Assembly (NCBI GenBank): GCA_034401795.1 | Contig: CM067366.1 | Span: 75,965,707 to 76,029,706, forward strand | DNA length: 64,000 bases | Origin: Chaetoderma sp. LZ-2023a | Taxonomy: Eukaryota; Mollusca; Caudofoveata; Chaetodermatida; Chaetodermatidae | Reading direction: 5' to 3' | Part shown: piece by piece, positions 34,975 to 45,449 of the stretch | Layout of the letters: each line of letters begins with the position of its first letter | How positions within the stretch are numbered: the first letter of the stretch is position 1 | The notes under the pieces: generated by a model | What the model was told of the DNA's origin: nothing | Database searches by the model: none | The model's input: the letters and a program-made list of their open reading frames with translations, nothing else | Translations under genes and position numbers: made by a program

Positions 34975-35120
34975 TAATGTGGCAAAAGCAATCATACAGG
35001 TAAATTGTTGAATATTTTGAAACTAATTTGACTGTAAGTTGTTGCTGCCATAGGCAACAACAACCTCCAGTTAAATTAGTTTCAAAATATTCAACGAGAT
35101 GAATAGTACACGCATTGGCA
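34975..35120 (-). mobile_element. MITE family 1 core, nearly perfect palindrome
   Basis: CATACAGGTAAATTGTTG leads into both arms (AAACTAATTTGACTGTAAGT and CAGTTAAATTAGTTTCAAAA) around TTGTTGCTGCCATAGGCAACAACAA. The flanking parts are diverged. Confidence 0.8.
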
Positions 35121-35309
35121 CTCGCATTACATCACGCACCGTCAATTAAGGAGGAAAAATTGTAGCGATCACTGTTCAACATTTACCCGATAGTACAACG
35201 CAGGTTCTTCTGATAGAGAACCGGGAATGTAACAGGATGTACATGATATAGAATCTATAAAACCTAATCTGCCGGTGCAATATAATATTTGAGATGAGAT
35301 TAGCATCCC

Positions 35310-35435
35310 TTTAATATTTTGCTGCTTATGGCAGCAACACATTCCTGTCAAAATAGCTTCAAAATCTTCAGCAACTTACTTGTATATACTAACCTTGGAA
35401 TTGAGATTCTGGGAATTCAGATCTCAACAGGCCAA
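35310..35435 (+). mobile_element. MITE family 1, 3' half
   Basis: GCTGCTTATGGCAGCAACAC, TCAAAATAGCTTCAAAATC, ACTTACTTGTATATACTAAC and TGAGATTCTGGGAATTCAG are a forward 3' half. It then runs into the minisatellite. Confidence 0.65.
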
Positions 35436-35459
35436 CCGATTCTGCTTGTGTGTAAATAC

Positions 35460-35725
35460 TGTGAGCAGGTCACCATCCATGGTATTCAATACTGTGACCA
35501 GGTCACCATTCACGGTATTCAATATTGTGACTAGGTGGCCATCCACGATATTCAATACCGTGACGAGATCACCGTCCACCGTATTTAATACCGTGTCCAT
35601 GTCACCATCCATCGTATTCAATACTGTGACCAGGCCACCATCCACGGTATTCAAAATCGTGACCAGGTCACCATCCACGGTATGCAATACTGTGACCTGG
35701 ACACCATCCACCGTGTTCACCAATG
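35460..35725. repeat. 33-bp minisatellite of self-complementary units (8 copies)
   Basis: Eight tandem imperfect 33-bp units approximate GGTCACCATCCACGGTATTC followed by AATACTGTGACCA. In the best units, CACGGTATT-C-AATACCGTG is a 9-bp perfect hairpin, with GGTCAC and GTGACC also paired. Because 33 is divisible by three, both strands stay open. The minus strand gives 11-residue repeats like TVLNTVDGDLV; the plus strand gives VTRSPSTVFNT. No start, splice or homology evidence makes either a gene. Confidence 0.9.
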
Positions 35726-35802
35726 TTGTATACATCAGCTCCTTATTAGCTTTTCATATACTATTAGCAAACTATTATGTAACGTTATTTAACGATATGG
35801 CA

Positions 35803-36200
35803 ATAGAGGAATCCAGTTTTAGCTATTCCCCGCCCATCTCTAGCTACGCTACACCCATACTCCGGCGGTGTTACGGTCGATCGATCCCTGAACTCAATAA
35901 CTATGCATCTCAGGGAAACTTTACGGGTAAGCTGTTGGATATTTTGAAACTACTTTATCTCGGCGCTGTTGCTGCCTATGGTAGCAAGATCGTCCAGTCA
36001 AATTAGTTTCAATATATTCAACTGAAAGTTGATTAAATAGTAAAAGTAAAATTCGCTCAACATCGCTTAGTCCGTCGTCAATTAAGCGTTCGAGACGAAC
36101 TTATGTAAATCATTCATGAGGTCATTGATTATCACATTAGCATACACGCCACGTTGTTAATTATGACGTCATATAATTGATGGATAAAATGGAAGGGTCT
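35803..36200 (-). mobile_element. MITE family 1 copy, full length, reverse
   Basis: GGAATCCAGTTTTAGC start, CCCCGCCCATCTCTAGC, GGTCGATCGATCCCTGAAC, CGGGTAAGCTG (donor-like), both arms around GCTGTTGCTGCCTATGGTAGC, then TTAATTATGACGTCATATAA and the end GGATAAAATGGAAGGGTC. Confidence 0.85.
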
Positions 36201-37239
36201 GTTGACTCATCCACTACTCCATTCGATACAAAGTTGGCTGCATAGCAGTTAAACATGTACATTTTAAACATTGCAAAGCCTTCACTTTGCATGGACGATA
36301 ATGCAAGGACATTGATAATCATGTCTGTAATGTGAAAACTGTCCGTATTCAAGCTCTGTCTGCAAACGACGAGGGCAATATTTATCTAATGGCGACGACA
36401 ATAATGGCGAACATTTTACGATCACGGTTCAAGGAAAACCCGGGCATTTATAATGGAACCGGAATTGTTCCCGCAAAATCCTCTACGCGTGATCGAGTGA
36501 ATGCTCTCTGGTTTCCTCGGATAATGGGGCCGGTCAAACATTCTTCCTTGTGATCACATACTTGCCTTGTAACAAGTACATTATAATCTCCGACATGGAA
36601 AAGGTTTGCATTCTCAAATATAACCTCACCAAACAAGGATACTGCGACGGCGGCTTGGTACGGTACTCGAATTGTTCTAGTACTAATGAAGCCGGAAGAG
36701 TGGGTGGCCTTATTTGACTAGAAGCCAGTAATGACCCACGCCCGTAATGAGAAATGGGTATTGCATTCGCGTCTCTCTGGGGCACGTGCTCGCGTGTGAG
36801 CGCGTGTGTGAGATGCGTGCGCGTGCTCGCGTGCGTCCATGTGTGTATGGGGTTACGTGCGTGTGTATGTGGCTCTGTCCACGTGCGTCTTTCCATGTCT
36901 GGGCGTGGATACTATCCCGATTTAGCTCAAATGTTAATGCAGCAAATGATCTTACAGCTACGGGTGCCTTCTAGACGGTTTACGTCATCCGGATATAGAA
37001 AACACCGATCCTGATCGAATCACATTCCAGTTCTACGGATACCTCGGAAACTATTCGTCAGATTTGGATCAAATAGTTACACGAGGAAAGGTATGGCCGA
37101 AAAATAGGTGTCCAGTACTATGATCGTGATTTTAAAAGTACTGAAAATCCAAGAAATCTGGAAAATCCGAAAACTCTTTTTGTATAATGTGATAGAACCT
37201 GAGGCTGATTGTTTGGAAGAGCATGTCAGTTTGACACTG
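36201..37239. other. unassigned sequence with GT-rich tract
   Basis: A GTGCGTGC/GTGTGTATG tract lies at about 36780-36905. Open frames over it are Cys/Val- or His/Thr-rich artefacts. The plus-strand frame at 36332-36553 (73 codons) has ordinary composition but no recognisable domain. Confidence 0.5.
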
Positions 37240-37654
37240 AATTCACCTTTCCAGAGTATCCATCCATCATCTGACCTCGTGTGACGTCATAATCAGCTCA
37301 GCACGTGTATGATGACGTCACACCCATTACGTCACAAAGGGTTCCATATAGACCGTCATCAAATCTCAAACAGTCCGACACGTTGTATGAATTGTATGTC
37401 TTTTAAATTGTATGCTATTTAACAAACATGCTGTTGAATATTGTGAAACTAATTTGCCTGGATGCTGTTGCTGCATAGGCAGCAACAGCACCCAGGCAAA
37501 TTAGTTTCAAAATATTCAACGACTTACCTGTGTAGTTTTTTGAAAATCGATAGTTTTAGGGTATCCAGAGACCGATCGATCCCAACACGAGAGAGGTGTG
37601 GGCGGAGCTTAACTAGTGATGGGCGGGGCATAGCTAAAACCGGAAACGTCCATT
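37240..37654 (+). mobile_element. MITE family 1 copy, full length, forward
   Basis: One of the best-kept copies. AATTCACCTTTCCAGAG start, GTGTGACGTCATAATCAGC, GATGACGTCACACCCATTAC, AAAGGGTTCCATATAGACCG (subfamily marker), AACAAACATGCTGTTGAATA and an almost perfect palindrome around GCTGTTGCTGCATAGGCAGC. Then CCGATCGATCCCAACACG, GTGGGCGGAGCTTAAC, GATGGGCGGGGCATAGC and the end CCGGAAACGTCCATT. Confidence 0.9.
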
Positions 37655-38839
37655 GAAATGAAAAATACACTCAGAGGTTCGAAAGAGGCAGGTACGAGGG
37701 AACCATTTCCATTAGGGGCCACAAATATGCCGGCGCCTCTTTAAAATGTGTGCTTGTACGCCCACCTATTTAAATGTACCATCGACGTATAGCACCTGAA
37801 GGCAGTCAATCGACTTGTTGCAAAACAGCATTTCTACAGCGACACTTACCACCAAACCTGTCTATAGCGGGACACACGCGATCGGTCCAGAAGATTTTTG
37901 TTTTCGGAAAGCGTCGATGTTCTGGTATAGAACTAATCAGCTTTGCGCCTAACTATCCATCAATCTTGTCTAATTACCCGACCATATGGATTGTACATGG
38001 TGAATATGAGTAAATTGGGTGAAACACGCGAGCTTGGAGCGCACAGGAACCAGAGCCCGCAGGCTAACAACTTAATCAGAGCAAGCGTCCATTGCGGACC
38101 ATCTTCCCTTCAAAAGTATGGTCTCTTCGATTGCAGTGGTCAATTCATTTCGGAGAAGAGAATTAACCAACGAACTTGCAAACGCTGTTTCTCTAGTAAA
38201 TATTGAAGAGAAAAATAATGGATCCGGCACAGGTAACCTCCTGACTGAAACAGCAAAGTATGCAGCTGAAATGGAGGTAAAATGGTCTGTTACGCACGAA
38301 TCAATGCAGGGATGGCACATGATGATCATATATCTCAACCGAATTAGAAGATTGTATTGTTTTTATTAATTGCATAATTTTAAAATGTTTAGAAATAAGT
38401 ATTGAGCACAACCTATTTCCAAGTTAGAAACATGGTGCTACAATATATATAGCTCATAAATAAATTTGAATGTTTCCAAAACAAAAGCACAATCATGTTA
38501 GTAAAACATTTTCTGTTGGATATTTTGAACATAATTGGATTGGAAGACAACTATTTCGTTCTTGAAACAATCCACATTATTTTGGAGATATACTGTAGAT
38601 AGACTGATGCGGTTCACTTTGTAAAACAACCGAATGAATAGCATAAATCCCATCAAACGCTACTAACACTCAACTAACTCGACTAACATTAGCGATTTAT
38701 GGATGGCCAAAATATGCCAGTGAAATCTTGGATATACTAACTAGGTCCTAAGATGTCCTGCATAGTGATTTACCAATTGAAGTGGATGGGGTGGTGGTTG
38801 GCTAGGGATTGGGACGGAGTGTTGGCGATCTGTCACTCA
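37655..38839. other. unassigned sequence around the candidate exon
   Basis: Apart from the possible exon, nothing is recognised. A plus-strand 79-codon frame at 37774-38013 has no identifiable features. A weak MITE-like TTCTGTTGGATATTTTGAAC lies near 38510. Confidence 0.45.
38137..38276 (+). other. candidate internal exon (unrecognised protein)
   Basis: Acceptor-like CTCTTCGATTGCAG precedes and donor-like GAG/GTAAAA follows a 140-bp block. In one frame it encodes 46 residues of normal composition, starting VNSFRRRELTNELANAVSLV and ending LLTETAKYAAEME. An alternative donor-like CACAG/GTAACC lies inside near 38232. No family was recognised and no partner exon was identified. The opposite strand is also open here, which weakens the case. 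Confidence 0.2.
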
Positions 38840-39165
38840 CTAAAGAATCTGACATTATAATCAAATACGTCACTAGGTAGCTGACGTCACAATCATAATG
38901 CGTATTATTATTCCGTCAGGTGTATGATTTGTATGCCTTTGGTGGATTTGTAATTTTATAAACAGTCTGTTGAATATTTTGAAACTACAACAATATGCAA
39001 CAACATTCGCCAGTCCAATTGCTTTCAAAAATATTCAACAGCATACCTATACGCCTTGAAATCGGGATTCCGGTAATTCACTCTTCACCGCGCATACATC
39101 GAGTTCGAGTTTTGAATACGCGTACAAAGTGGGCGGAGCTTAGCTAGAAGTGGGCAGGGTGTAAC
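38840..39165 (+). mobile_element. MITE family 1 copy, forward
   Basis: GACATTATAATCAAATACGTC, GCTGACGTCACAATC, AACAGTCTGTTGAATATTTTG, a shortened palindrome, TTGAAATCGGGATTCCGG, AGTGGGCGGAGCTTAGC. The 3' tip is replaced by the TTAA-ended family 3 element. Confidence 0.8.
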
Positions 39166-39173
39166 TCACACCG

Positions 39174-39470
39174 TTAACCCTTTAGTGACGAAATTTTGTC
39201 AAAAAATTAAAATATTTGCTTATCGAATGTCTACCTACAGGCCAAGTGAAGATTATTTTTTGAAAATTGGTCACCGGAATGACTGGCTCGGTTACCGTTG
39301 ATTGGATTTACGGCCGTATATATTGCCAGAAACGCAGTTTGATTGGCGGACATATAGATAGGTGGATCAAATTGGTCGAATTAAAGGTTAATGTTAAATC
39401 GTGTCCTATTGACAAAACAAATACACCCTTAACTCTAACTTTGAAGGTACCCTAATGCCCAAGTAACACT
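39174..39470. mobile_element. family 3 foldback element, partial
   Basis: It begins TTAACCCTTTAGTGACG and contains CCGGAATGACTGGCTCGGTT, the hairpin arm shared with the elements at 11428 and 17640. The right end is uncertain. Confidence 0.5.
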
Positions 39471-40238
39471 GCAGTTAATTTGTGCTAGATTTCCAAGTGG
39501 ATTTGACAGCAATCTGCTTCTACAAGTTCTGGAATCGTAACAGATTTTGATTATTTGATTTATGGGTTTGAACACCTTAGAGTACAATGCAGAGAGGGAA
39601 TTCTACGACTTTGACACATTGTAGGACTAGGAGGGTGGATGATCGGTGTCCAGATTGAAACACATAGAATCGTCTTATCAACGAGCCGAACAACACACGC
39701 GATTTACCTGGCATGAGCATGGGTTAAGCTCCAGGAACCATTTCAACCATACAGTCTACTCGCAATACTGGATTCACAAGTTGGCACAGCATACCTTCTG
39801 GTGAATAAAAATGTGTTTGGCTGGGAGCTGTTGTTGCACATATGAGCAAAAGGTTTCTTGAAAATCAGCTACAAAATAGCCAACAGCTTGCTTGTGTACT
39901 TGTCTTCAGATCGGTAATCTGGAAGATCATCGCTGAAAAGGTTAACGCCGATCAATAAATTTGTCTCAAGTTTTCTTGGGTAAACCAATAATTCCTAATT
40001 TAGCCGAGCATTTACTGCCAGACTGAAGGCGCGCTCCAGCGTTTAATCAAATGAGATGAGTCCATCGGATTTTCCGTATCGATACGTCAGCTGGCCCGCA
40101 AATCTATAAGTTGTAGCCCAAATAAAAGTGATACAAGTGATATATATGCGCTAAATACTGCGCGACAGGGCGTGACATGGCCTGGTGTTGGGTGGCACGA
40201 GGAGTGGGGCGGTTTGATGCAAGCGGGCACACGGTTGC
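39471..40238. other. unassigned sequence
   Basis: No gene. A very diverged MITE core may lie near 39820-39900 (GCTGGGAGCTGTTGTTGC, CAAAATAGCCAACAGC). Confidence 0.45.
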
Positions 40239-40287
40239 GCCGTGGTGGTGGTGGTGGTGGTGGTGGTGGTGGTGGTGGTGGTGGTGT
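40239..40287. repeat. (TGG)n microsatellite
   Basis: Pure TGG trinucleotide run giving Trp, His, Pro or Gly/Val homopolymers in the translated frames. Confidence 0.95.
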
Positions 40288-40464
40288 CCAGTGAGTTGGG
40301 ATGTGAGGATTAGAATACACCATAAGAGGTTGGAGCTCTCAGTTGTTCTATTAGGGTGCATGCACGTGGACTGAAGAATGATTGAGTGCATAGATGGTGT
40401 CAGTGGTGGGGATAGTTGGGGTTTCTGGGTGGCTAGATGTGTGGCTCGGTGGTTGTTTACGTGG

Positions 40465-40735
40465 ATGAATGAGTGAGTGAGTGAGTGAGTGAGTGAGTGA
40501 GTGAGTGAGTGAGTGAGTGAGTGAGTGAGTGAGTGAGTGAGTGAGTGAGTGAGTAAGTGAGTGAGTGAGTGAGTGAGTGAGTGAGTGGGTGGGTGGGTGG
40601 GTGGGTGGGTGGGTGGGTGGGTGGGTGCGTGAGTGAGTGAGTGAGTGAGTGGGTGTGTGTGTGGGTGTGTGGGTGGGTGGGCGAGTGGGTGGGTGGGTGC
40701 ATGCGTGGGTGGGTGGGAGGGTGGGTGGTTGTGTG
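40465..40735. repeat. (TGAG)n-(TGGG)n tetranucleotide array
   Basis: About 120 bp of TGAG units, then TGGG units, TGAG again, then mixed GTGG/GTGT. The Thr-His-Ser-Leu repeat peptides on the minus strand are artefacts. Confidence 0.95.
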
Positions 40736-41034
40736 AGTGCGGAGTGGGGGGGGGACGTGCGCATGGTGCCTGCATTCAGGGTATGTGTGCGCGGATATGC
40801 GTCGTGTCTTTCCTCGTAGTTTTAACTTGCTGAAGGATGCATTATGGTATGGGACCTCGTTAGATCTAGCGAGGTTGTAGTGGATAATACGATCGAGATG
40901 ATGGTAGGTTTATTTCGTTTGTTCATAGGCACGTGTATGAATAAATCATTGTAGCGACGAACAGAAACATAAGGTACTGGGAGAGGCGCATGGGAGAGTA
41001 CATTGGTGAGTGTGGTTAGCGACCTCCTTCCGAA

Positions 41035-41215
41035 CTCCCACATACACACACACGCATGCACGCACGCGCAAACGAACGCACGCACGCACACATGCACACA
41101 CGCGCACACGCACACACACACACGTACGCATATACGCACGGCTACCACGACTCCACCACACAACATCACACACCAAACACGAGCACTAAACACACCGCAC
41201 ACACACAGTCGGCAC
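41035..41215. repeat. CA-rich low-complexity tract
   Basis: Interrupted CACACG, GCACGCACG and CACACA units. Translations are artefactual. Confidence 0.95.
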
Positions 41216-41313
41216 ACGCGCAGGCACGCACGCAAGTGCGCGCCCATGGCAGTGATACGTGAAATAATTGTCTGGTGTAATAAAAGACATAAAAGCTACG
41301 TGTAAGTACTTAC

Positions 41314-41351
41314 CCGAGCAGGAATAGTGCCGAGATTACTGTTAGATCCAT
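41314..41351 (-). other. candidate signal-peptide first coding exon
   Basis: On the minus strand, GAACATGG (favourable start context) opens MDLTVISALFLL, a typical signal-peptide beginning. It runs straight into CTCGG/GTAAGTAC, a consensus splice donor, leaving phase 2. About 1.6 kb of repeat-poor DNA lies upstream on that strand, suitable for a promoter or 5' UTR. No downstream exon was identified, and 12 codons are too few to name a protein. Confidence 0.3.
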
Positions 41352-43029
41352 GTTCAGAAAATCAGATTTCTGGATGTAGGTGATTAGTTGTAATTCTTTC
41401 CTGGCAGCTATCTCTTGATGTCACTGTTAGCACTCTATCACTTGTAGCGGCTTGCTTCTCGAGTGTAAGCTTGCAATCCGATCGATACCAAAACCACTGA
41501 AGATGATTTCTGCTACGCTGTTTAGCGATTCCAGTTATTCGATGCGTTCTACCTCTTGTTTTTGCTATTGTTGCTAAAATCGCTTATCAAAACTATGCAA
41601 TTTAAAATATAGTGTTTTCATTTTTCGATCGAGTATCAGTGATGAGGCCTATTCTGTTTCACAAAACGTGAAATCGGTACACCAAACCGTCCATTGAAAT
41701 CTTGCGTCTGAGATGATTTCATCCACTCAGTGCGCAGGCCCGGGAAAAAATAGTTCTCCATCGACGACTTTTGTATCGTTGCTGTAATTCGTTTCTATGT
41801 TGATTATAGAGTCAAACTTGCCTCTAACCGGACCGGCGACAGCCCGTTAGTCAGTTCGTTAGCTACTCATCTACTCGGTTGATTCGTGGCTCTTGCTGAA
41901 GGCGTCGTCGTGGTCCTTGTATATGTTGACGCGGCGGTCTATTACGAAATCCTAAAAGCTAAACGTGTCGTAATTGATCCCATCCGTTATTCCTTTAGGC
42001 GTGTTTGTAAGTGCCAGAGTAGCGGGTTTCTAGCGCTCGGAGAAGACTCGGGAAAGCTTCATTGATAACGTCTGACAATTAGGGCAAGCCATACGGGCAA
42101 GGATTTGTTAAAATATTACCTGAGGGAACACGAATAATTGATCTCTTTTCAGTGTGTTAATGCCACGAGATAACCACGAGAAATACCTGGCGAACCAGAA
42201 AGATATTGCTCTGCTAACGCAGGTTAGGGGCCCGGTACTGGACCAATACCGGGCCAACGCAGCCCGGCATTGGCGCAGTGCCGGCCCAGTAACCTGCATT
42301 ATCAGTGCAGGTATGTATGTTAGGTAGGTAATCACTTGACTATCTCTTCCAAAGAACAAGGAAATCTCGTCGCTAAACACCTGAACAAGATAGATCCTAT
42401 TTCCGGATTCTGTATTTCATTGATATCACCAGCAGAAAGCCAGAATTCCGTCAGTAAAGTACACCATTGCGGGATAAATACAATATCCAGCTGAACAGGA
42501 GCGCCGTGGTCAATACATAGCACGCGATCGCTCGAACTCTACATCGGATCAACGGTAAATATTAGAAACATGTATCAAAGAGCCTTTCACGCAGACGCAC
42601 TAACTCACTCGCACACGTACGTACACAGTTGAACACGAGCTGAGCGCGAGCCGGGTGTCGTTTTCGTCGCCCTCTCTCTCTTCGAATCTTTTACTCACAG
42701 AAACCATTCTATAGGCCTATCACTCACGTATTGAGCGACCATGCTCAGCATTCGTCTCTCAGATACTTGAGCACCACCACGCCAAGCTTACTGGCTGCCG
42801 TGTCAGTGTTGCCAGAATACTAGACAACTGTCGTTGAAATATAATTCCATATCAGTATCGGTGTCAGCGTTCAGTAGTCAAATCTCTAATCTCTACGGTC
42901 ATGACATTAGCGACCGTTACCAATATTAACGGTGTCAATGTCTGCTACCCAGAGGTACTGTACAATTAGTTTGCCGTATGTGTTAAAGGGTACACGCGGG
43001 AGAAATATAGTATCCTGATCACGGCATTC
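41352..43029. other. repeat-poor island, possible promoter/5' UTR region
   Basis: Apart from one small hairpin element, this 1.7 kb lacks the window's repeats. It is locally richer in CpG, for example around 41820-41960 and 42590-42680. No gene is defined; the minus-strand frame at 42108-42380 overlaps the hairpin element. Confidence 0.4.
42212..42304. mobile_element. GC-rich double-hairpin micro-element, copy 1
   Basis: It opens GCTAACGCAGGTTA and closes TAACCTGCATTATCA. Inside are two hairpins, GGCCCGGTA/TACCGGGCC and CCGGCATTG/AGTGCCGG. Related copies lie at 46155 and 61352. Confidence 0.6.
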
Positions 43030-43432
43030 AATTGAGATTTCCATTTTTAGCTACGCCTCGCCAATTTATAGCTAAGCTATGCCCATGTTTTGTGCGTCTG
43101 ACTTGGGATCGTGTTATATATAATTTGAACCCGGACGTCGCAAAATCTCATTTTAAGGTAACATTTCAGGTAGGCTATTGAATATTTTGAAACTAATATG
43201 AATTGGTGCTATTGCTGCTAATGGCAGCATCAGTGCCCAGTCAAATTAGTTTCAAAATATTCAACGAATCGTTATTAAATAATAAATCCATCAAAGACAA
43301 TCATTTCGTATACTTGGCTGACTATTCCAGTTTCACGATGGAGTATTTCTGTCAATTATAATTGTGACGTCAGCCTGCATATGGTGAACTTGATTATGAC
43401 GTCACATACTTCACCGGCAGACCGGATTCATC
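43030..43432 (-). mobile_element. MITE family 1 copy, reverse (GCGCG-less subfamily of 33753)
   Basis: ATTGAGATTTCCATTTTTAGC, CTAAGCTATGCCCATGTTTTG, TTTAAGGTAACATTTCAGGT and both arms around GCTATTGCTGCTAATGGCAGC, then AATTGTGACGTCAGC, TTGATTATGACGTCAC and an end near ACCGGCAGACCGGATTCATC. Confidence 0.85.
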
Positions 43433-43776
43433 AATTCGTTCTTATGTAAAACGTATAGGTGATGCATATACACACGAGAAGTAACCGGATGTGTGATCAT
43501 GATGAGAGTTCATCTCGTATTGGTAACTTCTCAGGCTTGGTTACCATGATGTAGGAAAAGTGAGCGTGCTAGGCGATTTTCATAAATTTTTAGATGGAAA
43601 TTTCTCAAAATTCTTTGCAATTTGAAAGTCAATGAATTAATATGACGTGACAATAACTACCAGCTAATAATTATGAATGTCCAACTAACTAACTTTTTGT
43701 ATAGCGACTGATTCCAAAGTGCGATTGCCACTTTGCCGGCTTATAGACAAGTTTGGAATTATTTTGTCTTTATGGT
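43433..43776. other. unassigned sequence
   Basis: Nothing recognised. Confidence 0.5.
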
Positions 43777-44135
43777 TTTAAAGGTGCATATTCACGGCAA
43801 AATGCTTGAAAATAAAATTGTTTAAATTGTATACATTTAGGGGCTTAAATTGTGGGTCTAGAAGGAGTGAAACGAAATAAATCTCATCCTTTGATGATTT
43901 CATTACGTGTAAATTAATATAATTGTTTAAGTTGTGAATTTGAATAAGGGACTCGTGCCTCTATGTCAAATTCACATCTAAAGCTACGAACTTTTTTTAT
44001 ATGGAATGAACTCATCATATGTTAAGATTTATTTCGTTTCATCCAATCTAGATCCATAATAATTTAAGCCTCTAAATGTATACAATTTTAACACTTTTAT
44101 TTTCAAGAATCTTTGTGTTAATATGCACCGTTAAG
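43777..44135. mobile_element. TTAA-flanked near-palindromic MITE (family 2), copy 1
   Basis: TTAAAGGTGCATATTCACGG at the left faces its complement at the right (TAATATGCACCGTTAA). The arms continue inward: AAAATAAAATTGTTTAAATT, GGGGCTTAAATTG, GAAACGAAATAAATCTCA and ATGATTTCATT, each with a complementary partner, so almost the whole 350 bp folds back. No coding capacity. The TTAA target suggests piggyBac-type mobilisation. Confidence 0.8.
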
Positions 44136-44689
44136 GGAAATGAGCCAGCCACTTCGGAGTAGTGTATTTCTACCCTAAACAATTACCAGTTATCAAAGAT
44201 ATTGACTCCTATTTGCATATGAACTCAAAGTACTTGCTAACGCATACCTTGGAATCTTATCTTCCGTAGTAATTGATGGGTTGTTTCTAGGCACCCCCCA
44301 CTCATGTCTAGCTAAGATACATTCTCGCTGAACGCGCCTATGAACTCTGAATTCTCATAATCTCGATTTTAAGCCAACCCTTAAAAATAATACAATAATA
44401 GGGCCCAATAAAAGAACCTTGCTCGGAGATTTGAGTTATCCAACCTTTTGCTTCTCTGTATTATTTCTCATTTCACGCTTGGAAGGAAAAGGCCAAACGT
44501 GTCATGCGTGTGGTTATATATACATGATGGACGCACATCGTCGCACGTAGCTTCAAGTTAACAGTGGCATTTATTACCTATGGATGTCCCCTGTCGTCTA
44601 GTTCTGTTTAAGCTTCTCTGCTGAATTTCGGAAATTCTAGAAAAAACGTTATCAATGAACGAATCTGTGCGCGATGAATGGATCTGTTT
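44136..44689. other. unassigned sequence
   Basis: A weak family 1-like stretch (AGGCACCCCCCACTCATGTC, TAGCTAAGATAC) lies near 44290-44320. Otherwise nothing was recognised. Confidence 0.45.
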
Positions 44690-44896
44690 CTCTAGTATCT
44701 GATATCATAATCAATATATGCCACATATTAGCTGACGTCACAATTTGATAGCATAGGTCCGCGCCGAAATGCTGCGCAAATGTCCGATACAGTGTGAAGC
44801 CTATATCCTTTGGAGAATGCCCCGCACTGTTGTCTATATAGGCAGCACCAGCTCACGATCAAGTTAATTTCAAAGTACTCAACATTTTACCCGAAT
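44690..44896 (+). mobile_element. older MITE family 1 copy, interrupted
   Basis: GATATCATAATCAATATATG, GCTGACGTCACAATTTG, a diverged core with TATATAGGCAGCACCAG and AAGTTAATTTCAAAGTAC, then TTTTACCCGAATAATT. At that point a better-kept copy starts. Confidence 0.65.
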
Positions 44897-45267
44897 AATT
44901 GACCTTTCCAGAATATCCATCCATCATCTGACCTTGTATGACGCCATAATCATCGCAACGCGTATATGATGACGTCACACTTATTACGTCACAAAGGGTT
45001 CCATATAGACCGTCATCAAACCTCAAACAGTCCGACATGTTGTTTGAATTTTATGCCTTTGTAATTGTTTGTTATTTAATAAACATGCTGTTGAATATTT
45101 TGAAACTAATTTGACGGTCAAATTGGTTTCAAAATATTCAACAGCTTACCAGTATAGCGTTCTTGAAATCGATAGTCAGGGAGTTCAGAGATCGATCGAT
45201 CCCAACTCGAGCGAGGTGTAGGTGGAGCTTAGCTAGAGATGGGCGGGCATAGCTAAAATGGTCCCTT
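44897..45267 (+). mobile_element. MITE family 1 copy nested in an older one
   Basis: AATTGACCTTTCCAGAATATC start, GATGACGTCACACTTATTACG, AAAGGGTTCCATATAGACCG, AATAAACATGCTGTTGAATA. The palindrome arms are joined with the loop deleted (TTTGACGGTCAAATTGG). Then GATCGATCGATCCCAACTCG, GATGGGCGGGCATAGC and ATGGTCCCTT. Confidence 0.85.
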
Positions 45268-45449
45268 ACTGTGAGGTTGAGATTCTTGGAAGGAAGGGTT
45301 TAAAGAGTTAACATATATTTACAGACAGTAAAACAATTGCGCGGGCAAAGATAAAAAGGAACCCCTCCACCGATCAAGTCTCGATGAACGTTCAGAAAGA
45401 TCAATGCATTAGTCAACATAGCACCATCCACACACATGAAACAGTGAGT

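Noticed and set aside
35460-35725. Resemblance to a CRISPR array
   Set aside because: Units are contiguous without unique spacers, diverged from each other, and the genome is animal; it is a minisatellite.
35380-36006. 208-codon plus-strand frame and its 103-codon minus-strand counterpart with 11-residue repeats
   Set aside because: Both strands are open only because the 33-bp period is a multiple of three; it overlaps a MITE and has no start or splice support.
40104-40775. 223-codon Thr/His/Pro-rich frame
   Set aside because: Product of TGAG/TGGG/TGG tandem repeats.
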